DNA of 64,000 bases from Tetracentron sinense (lineage: Eukaryota > Streptophyta > Magnoliopsida > Trochodendrales > Trochodendraceae), in assembly GCA_015143295.1 (NCBI GenBank), contig CM026561.1, positions 43,156,875 through 43,220,874 of the forward strand. Direction: 5' to 3'. This document shows, piece by piece, positions 58,395 through 64,000 of the stretch. The notes below the pieces were generated by a model that was not told the DNA's origin, made no database searches, and saw nothing but the letters and a program-made list of their open reading frames with translations. How positions within the stretch are numbered: the stretch's first letter is position 1; each line of letters opens with the position of its first letter. The translations under genes and the position numbers were made by a program.

Positions 58395-60331
58395 ATGCAT
58401 GAGAAAAAGCTAAAGGGAAACAAATATGAGTAATAATATGCATGATGAATAATAATAATAATAAAAAAGAAGAAGAAGAAATAAACTCATAACTTTGAAT
58501 CAACCAATAAGAAGGGGGCCTGGATAGACATAATCGTAGGAGCTTACATCCTATGTAATTGTTGTTGATAATAATTTTCAAAAGTCAGAATTACACTCTA
58601 CTGTAAAATAAAACTAGTTTGATTCAAGAATACCAAAATCTGAATTTCAAATAGCAGTTTGCAATAGCCAGATCTCAAATATAATTGAGTTATCTAATTA
58701 CCAAATCTGACTTGATTCCTATTATGTATACCAGTTTATAATCTGCAATCTCTGAATTTGGACAGCAACTTGAATAAGCTTTTGAAGACTGCAATATTAC
58801 TGTAATCTGCAAAACAAGAATTTGAATAACAAAAGGTGATTGATAGAGAATGGCTGAGGCGTGGTTAGGACCACTGTCCTTGAAATCAATTTCGCCCCCA
58901 CTAAGGTTTCCTTTGGTGCAGTTGGGTAGATGGCGCCCGATCTCCAGGATTCAACAGTCGTTCTTTGTTAATCGTGCACTTGAAATAACAAAGACACTCG
59001 AACTCGTGTGTAGGTGATTTTTGCCCAAAAAAGAGTCAAACAACTTAAAGAATATCAATGGTAGAAAACCCTTGTTGCAGTAACCTTACTGCTTCTTCTT
59101 TTCTATATTTCTCAGTGTTTAGAAAATGAGATGAGCTAGGGCTTTTATAATACGATCAACCCTTTAGGTATTAAACACCCAATAAAAACAAATCCGTTGG
59201 AATTTCTAACGAATCAGACAAGTAAATCTCCATTAATCTAAGAAACGGATTAGCAACGTTCTAAACTTTAATTAAGAATATAAATAGATAAATAATAGAA
59301 AAAATAAATAAAATAAAAATAAATCTTCAGGAGAAGATCAAGCTCCAACCAAAGTTCTTACCTTTTGAAACTTTGGTATCTTCGGTGGAGAGAAAACAGA
59401 AGAAGAAAGTTGATCTACAGCTTGAAGAAGACACCTTTAACAAGTTTTGATATAGTGCTTCTCACACTAATGATACTATATTTCATACAGTTTGATTTTA
59501 CTCAAAAGACTAAAGTCTCTTATGAGATTTGATATCATACTTCTCAAGAAATGATATAATGTTACTTATGTTTTGGTTTTACTCCCAACAATTGCTTGAC
59601 ATCTATTTTAAAATGTGCAGTTGGGAGAAATTCTGCATTTTGCTGAGAGTAGGGCTAGCACGCATCATCTCCGTATGAAGCGTCGTGAAGACGGAGGAGG
59701 GTTTATTTAGTGTTATCCGTAGATGGGTTTGAGAGAAAGCGGAGGGTTGCAATGTTTTCAAAAGGTAGATGATGTCAGTTCATACGTTTCAGTGAGAGGG
59801 AAGGCCAGAGAAAGAGGCATTTCATTACGCATCTCTTTAAAACACCCCAACCAATAGCCAGCTCTCTATTTTAGTCTATGTTTAATGGAAAATCAGATCG
59901 AAATTAGAATTCCTTGAAGAATAAGCGTTAAGATGAAGCAAACCACTAATGCATCAAAAGATGCTTACCTCTATTATAGATGGACGAGTCTGTGCCTCTT
60001 GGGTCTGATATTTGCTGATTATATGGTATGCAAAACTGAGGATGCTCTTTAGAAACCCTTAATTTCAAAAGAAATATTGCTGAATGTGTGGTCTAACTAT
60101 CGGCACCATTTGAATATAGAGATTCATAAAGAAATCCAACTGTCCAAGAATTTCACCAGATATTCTGATTTGCAGACCGCCGTTGCCAGATTAGAGACTG
60201 AGCCGTAGCCGGAAAATCCTTTAATCTCATAGAAAATGATCCTCATTCACTCTGTTTCAATTGGATATGTAAAGACAGAGTTTTCTGATTTTGGGGGAGA
60301 CAAATTTGGGGAGAGAATAATGGAGAGAGAC

Positions 60332-60368
<37 letters not shown>

Positions 60369-60987
60369 AAGAGAGAGAGGGATTAGTCGAGATAGACCAA
60401 ACATGCATATGGGGAATCGGGAGTGACGACTCTAATCAAAATTTTCTCTCTTCTTTGTTCCCTTTTTTTGTTTTATGCAGGCTGCCTAATAAACCCCATA
60501 TGCAAGATCGGGAGCGATGCTTCAAGAGATCGGGAGAGACGCTTGAGAGGTTGAAAACAACGCGAACAATTGCCGCCATAGTTTCAGTCGGAAATCCACA
60601 CTTGCAATAAATCTCAGTTACTTACGCCCATTTTCAACTCCACCAGTCTACCTCCTCCAATAACATTAATTAAGATGACGTGTCAAACAAAATGAGAAAT
60701 GAAGATCAAATAGGCATAGAATAAAAAACAACTATAACAAAAAAAAGAGAATCTTCCTTTTGTTTTACTGTCCGATATTCCTGAAAGGAATAGAGTAAGG
60801 GTAGACACTGAACTAGTCTCTTACTGAGTTAAGTAAGAGCTCTCATAAGCAGGCGAAGCTGAAGGTCTACCTTCTTTTGTCCTACTTTTAATATAGTTCT
60901 TGCACTTTGCTTCTTTGGGTTGGACCTAGTATAAATACAAGGAACCCCTTAGGAACAATCCCTATTTCTTTAGTATAAAGTATATAA
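58395..60987. other. Helitron body, right part
   Basis: No Rep or helicase domain is recognised. 60338-60380 is a (GAAA)n/(GA)n tract that produces a basic low-complexity open frame, not called. Several stretches (58850-59110, 59600-59860) have higher GC and may be captured host sequence, but no gene was recognised. Confidence 0.4.
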
Positions 60988-61648
60988 TTGACTCTCAAAA
61001 AGAGGGCAGACAGGAATTCTAAATTTTGGATTTTGGAACCTTCCCATGTGCTTCTTTCCCGTTTCCATTTATGGGGATCCAAATTAAGGGAGTGCTAGCG
61101 CTACTCTCCTCCTATTTCACTCTCACGTTTCCGGGGCAAGAAAACAATGATTTTTTTATTAGTCTTGTAGGTTTTTTTTTTTTTTTTCGGTGAACAAGGG
61201 TATCCAGGCCTCGAACCAAGGCCACTTCTATATAAATACATGACCTATCACTGGAGCAACCGAGGAGTAGAATGCAAGCATATGCACATGGTTATGGTCC
61301 ATTTAAGGATCATATATATGTATCTCAAAACATCTGTACTTCATAGATTTTTGCTTATGAAGCGGAAAAAACAAAGCAGTAAACAAGAAAACAAGGATTA
61401 CACGGTCATCAAATGTGGCATTAACATATACAAAATTTAGGGGTACCCCTCTTTAAGTCTAAATGGAAGCCTAATCTAGTCAAAGTCAACAAAAAATACA
61501 CTTGGGATGAAGCTAGTTAGCACGGTCCGATGAAGCTCGTTAGCACTGATGTAATGGTGATCTCCAATCAATATCCTTCACAACTTCTTGCTTGAGGAGG
61601 GATGAAACACTGGATCAAGAGTCCGGGGCGTTGAAGGTGGCATCATCG
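60988..61648. repeat. Segmental repeat unit B', copy 2
   Basis: Resumes at TTGACTCTCAAAAAGAGG exactly where the Helitron ends and is collinear with 48176-49090 (for example CTTGCTTGAGGAGGGATGAA in both), lacking the 250 bases at 48408-48660. Runs into the longer DUF620 fragment. Confidence 0.9.
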
Positions 61649-62071
61649 ATCGTCCATTTCTCCTCCATCCGAGTAATCGAAGGCCCCATCTTCACATTGT
61701 CCCCAAACCGTGTAATGCTTACGATGGATTGACCAGAATGAGCGATCATGACGCCTTCCACCGTCCGATAATCCTCCATCTTCGATTCCATTGTGGTTTC
61801 CCAGTATGTGGGGGGTGTGATCCAGGTGATTGGATTCTCGTTAAGTAAGAGTCCTCTAGATACACTAGCAATCCACTTGTTTGACTGAGATACCCAATTA
61901 TATCATGTTTGATGGTCTCCGCCGTGCTATTGCTTCGATCCGCCAGAACCGTGTGATCAGCTGACAATTTCAACGCAAAAAAAATCAACGCCCAAGATTC
62001 GCTTCTCTCCCATGTATTGTGCTGGGGCGAATACAGCTGCCACTGTTACGGGATCCAGTCCCAAGAAAGCA
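61615..62071 (-). pseudogene. DUF620 gene fragment (C-terminal half), broken
   Basis: Minus-strand remains of a plant DUF620 (PF04788) protein of unknown function. From upstream to downstream: LGLDPVTVA and YMGEKRI (about 61995-62065), then after a frame change in a T-run, ALKLSADHTVLADRSN, SQTSGLLVYLEDSYLTRIQS, then in another frame TYWETTMESKMEDYRTVEGV, MIAHSGQSIVSITRFGD and RMEEKWTIDDATFN. One base missing relative to the copy at 49015-49097 brings an early TGA at 61615-61617. The upstream end is cut near the MITE at 62142. At least two frame breaks are seen, so this is a pseudogene. Confidence 0.85.
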
Positions 62072-62141
62072 AAACACCGAGTTACGTCATATACACCGAA
62101 TCACGTCATATCCTCTCAGACGGTAGTAAAGGAGCCAAATC

Positions 62142-62518
62142 GGAGTCAAATCCTCTACGGTGATAACCGGATTTCGAAAACTCCAGTTATCACCCTTTGA
62201 GGTGGCCACGTGTCCCATTTGACATCCCTTAACTGTAGTTCAGATTCACCCACTCATCCTTAGTTTTTTTCAAACAATATTAATTCTATTTTTAAAAATT
62301 AAAAAACGGTTTTTAGGTTTTTTTTTTTTAAATATTAAAATATTTTAAAAAATAAAATTTATATTTTATATTCTAAAAACCAAAGATGGGTTGGTGAACT
62401 CTAGGGGTGGGTGAATCTGAACCACAGTTAAGGGGTGTCAAAGGGAGACACATGGCCACCTCAAAGGGTGATAACCGGATTTGCCAAATCCGATTATCAC
62501 CGTAGAGGATTTGACTCC
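62142..62518. mobile_element. MITE, 'GGAGTCAA' family copy 2
   Basis: 377 bp, perfect 19-bp inverted ends GGAGTCAAATCCTCTACGG / CCGTAGAGGATTTGACTCC, long arms with GTGATAACCGGATTT, GGTGGCCACGTGTCCC and CACAGTTAAGGGGTGTC, AT-rich centre. Flanking direct repeat AATC (62138-62141, 62519-62522). Same family as 23547-23950. Confidence 0.88.
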
Positions 62519-63213
62519 AATCCTCTACAATCAAACCGGATTTTGGGGAATCCGATTAGGCCCTTGAGATGGCCACTTGTTCCTTTTGACACCCCTTAAC
62601 TGAGGTTAAGATTCACCTACTCATTGTTGGTTTCTAGAAAATAATATTAAAATATTAAAAAAAAGAATTAAATATTTTTTTTCTAAAAACCAAGGATGGG
62701 TGGGTAAACCCTAAGAGCATTCCTAGCAGCCTCACCAAAATAACTTTTTGAGCCAAAAGACTAAAAAGATGTTAAAATGAGTCCCAGCAGCCTCAACAGA
62801 ATGACGAAATTGGTTTGGTGAGTCTATAGTACTCACCAAAGTTAAATCTTCTCACCCTTGGACTCACACAAATAATAAAATAAGGTTTCTCTCTCTCCCT
62901 TTCTTTTTTGTGGTCCCACACAAACAATAAAATAATATTTCTCTTTCTTCCTTTTTCGTTTTCCCACACAAATGATAAAATATTGCTTCTCTCTCTTTTT
63001 ATTTTTTTGGTTAAAATGGTGAGGATGTTGGGAGTATTTTAAAAAAGTGGCTCACCAAAACCATTTTTTATGGGTTTTGGCTATTTTGGTGAGTGAAATT
63101 TGGTGAGGCTGCTAGGAATGCTATAAGGTGAGTGAGTCTTAACTGTAGTCAAGACTTAAGAGGTGTCAAAAGGGATTTGCCCAATCGGGTTACAACAGTA
63201 GAGGATTTGGTTC
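62519..63213. mobile_element. MITE of the same family, with another MITE nested in it
   Basis: Outer ends AATCCTCTACAATC and GTAGAGGATTTGG inverted; left arm holds GATGGCCACTTG and CACCCCTTAACTGAGG, right arm GTGAGTCTTAACTGTAG and GAGGTGTCAAAAGG. The right arm is displaced by the nested element at 62715-63123. It abuts the previous MITE directly. Confidence 0.75.
62715..63123. mobile_element. PIF/Harbinger-type MITE nested in a MITE
   Basis: 409 bp with inverted ends GAGCATTCCTAGCAGCCTCA / TGAGGCTGCTAGGAATGCT, the GAGCAT start common in plant Harbinger-type MITEs, flanked by TAA (62712-62714 and 63124-63126). Inner words TTTGGTGAG are also inverted. No coding. Confidence 0.82.
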
Positions 63214-64000
63214 CGTAGAAAAAGGTCTGTAGATTGGACGGCCGTGATGTTTGATCATGGAGACCTTCCAGGTGGGACCCACCAAACAGAAAAAGGAATC
63301 TTTTAAAAACACAATATCCCGGCGTAATTTCCCAGATAAAGCCGACATTTGACAATACTTGCCTGAAAAGCGCGCCTGAGAGGTCAAACACCACCCTTGG
63401 CAGCCTGTCACCGCAATCCTCATCTTAACTTTTCCGGTAGCGTAGATCCTTTTCACCGTCCCCATAATGTTACGACAGCATGTCCCCGCCATAAACATCT
63501 AATAGGGAAGCATAGCTTGTCCCACTGGTTTGTGCGTGTTACACCACAACGTTGGTCAGGGATCCACTCCCCCGAGGGTGCGATGATTATATCCACCCGT
63601 CCCACTAACTTGAGCAGATATTAACATTCTAATTGGGGTTACGGCCTAACCGTAAATCTTTATTAAAAAAAAAAAAATATCATCATCTAATTGGCAGATA
63701 GAAATTATAACCTAAGTTGAAGCTTATTATTTTTTGAACACTAGGTCTAAGTAACACAATTTTAATATTAATTTTTTAAAGAAATATTTATTTATCAAAC
63801 TTAGGTCTAACACAACCCCATATAGGCATTGATATTTGCCCCCCAAAGGAACCAACAAGGGTTGGTGGGCATCCTCAGGGATTTATCCCCATTTTCTTGT
63901 GCATGTGGATTAGGGGGGGGGGTTGTTTCGCATGTGTCCTCGGGATTTAGTCAGGTATTTTAAGCAGCCTGGTGCGTGTGGATTGGGGGTTTCACACGTG
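63214..64000. other. Right edge of the window
   Basis: No gene recognised. 63850-64000 has the wording of a dispersed plant repeat (GGTTGGTGGGCATCCTCAGG, GCGTGTGGATTGGGGG, a G9 run at 63913), cut by the window edge and not identified. Confidence 0.4.

Larger units (their letters stand above)
51314..60987 (-). mobile_element. Helitron, 9.67 kb including a nested copia element
   Basis: Minus-strand Helitron. Its 3' end at 51314 reads (minus) hairpin CCTGTGCATCGCACGGG, then TTGTTTG and CTAG next to host T. Its 5' end at 60987 reads TTATATACTTTATACTAAAG next to host A, the usual layout apart from TT instead of TC. The host sequence TTTCTCTA | TTGACTCTC is uninterrupted in the paralogue at 48175/48176, so the insertion went exactly between A and T with no target duplication, the Helitron hallmark. 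Removing the copia element leaves about 4.27 kb. No Rep/helicase frame is recognised, so it is non-autonomous or decayed. Confidence 0.8.

Noticed and set aside
60236..60610. 124-codon basic open frame
   Set aside because: Driven by a GAAA/GA simple repeat; no domain.

Overview
The window is nuclear DNA of a flowering plant, most likely a eudicot. Four multi-exon or single-exon genes encode typical plant housekeeping and tissue-specific proteins, introns are long and AT-rich with GT..AG borders, one plant-type tRNA gene is present, and about half of the sequence is nested transposable elements. The species cannot be told from the sequence alone.

Genes, left to right: (1) 1-9923, plus strand, the 3' part (residues 72-306) of a protein phosphatase 2A catalytic subunit of plant subfamily I; its first exons lie left of the window. 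(2) 11953-16045, minus strand, a complete 8-exon gene for the lipid phosphate phosphatase delta / long-chain-base-1-phosphate phosphatase, tail-to-tail with PP2A. (3) 17994-20783, minus strand, a complete 9-exon gene for a plastid-type fatty acyl reductase of the MS2/FAR2 class (anther/sporopollenin). (4) 22132-22203, tRNA-Gly(UCC). (5) 42853-44316, plus strand, an intronless polyamine/amino-acid transporter of the PUT (At3g13620-like) group. These genes are neighbours by chance; nothing suggests a shared pathway.

Transposon-rich parts: 24996-36704 is an 11.7 kb Ty3/gypsy Tat-lineage LTR retrotransposon with a perfect 5-bp target duplication (ATATC). It has broken gag-pol reading frames and a spliced antisense gene between pol and the 3' LTR. 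It may sit inside a small Helitron (24102-36891). 36892-42852 is a graveyard of miniature inverted-repeat elements and short tandem repeats. 46054-61648 is a 3.0 kb tandem duplication (units A-B and A'-B') whose second copy is split exactly at one A|T site by a 9.67 kb Helitron (51314-60987); that Helitron is in turn split by a 5.4 kb Ty1/copia element (52508-57903, target duplication ATTAG). The B units carry the 3' end of a DUF620 gene as broken fragments. 62142-63213 holds two adjacent MITEs of a family that recurs through the window, one with another MITE nested inside.

The most informative structure is this stratigraphy: tandem duplication, then Helitron, then copia, each step readable from an intact paralogous empty site or a target duplication. 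No previously undescribed biochemical system was recognised; the antisense gene in the gypsy element and the MITE-derived tandem arrays are the least understood parts.
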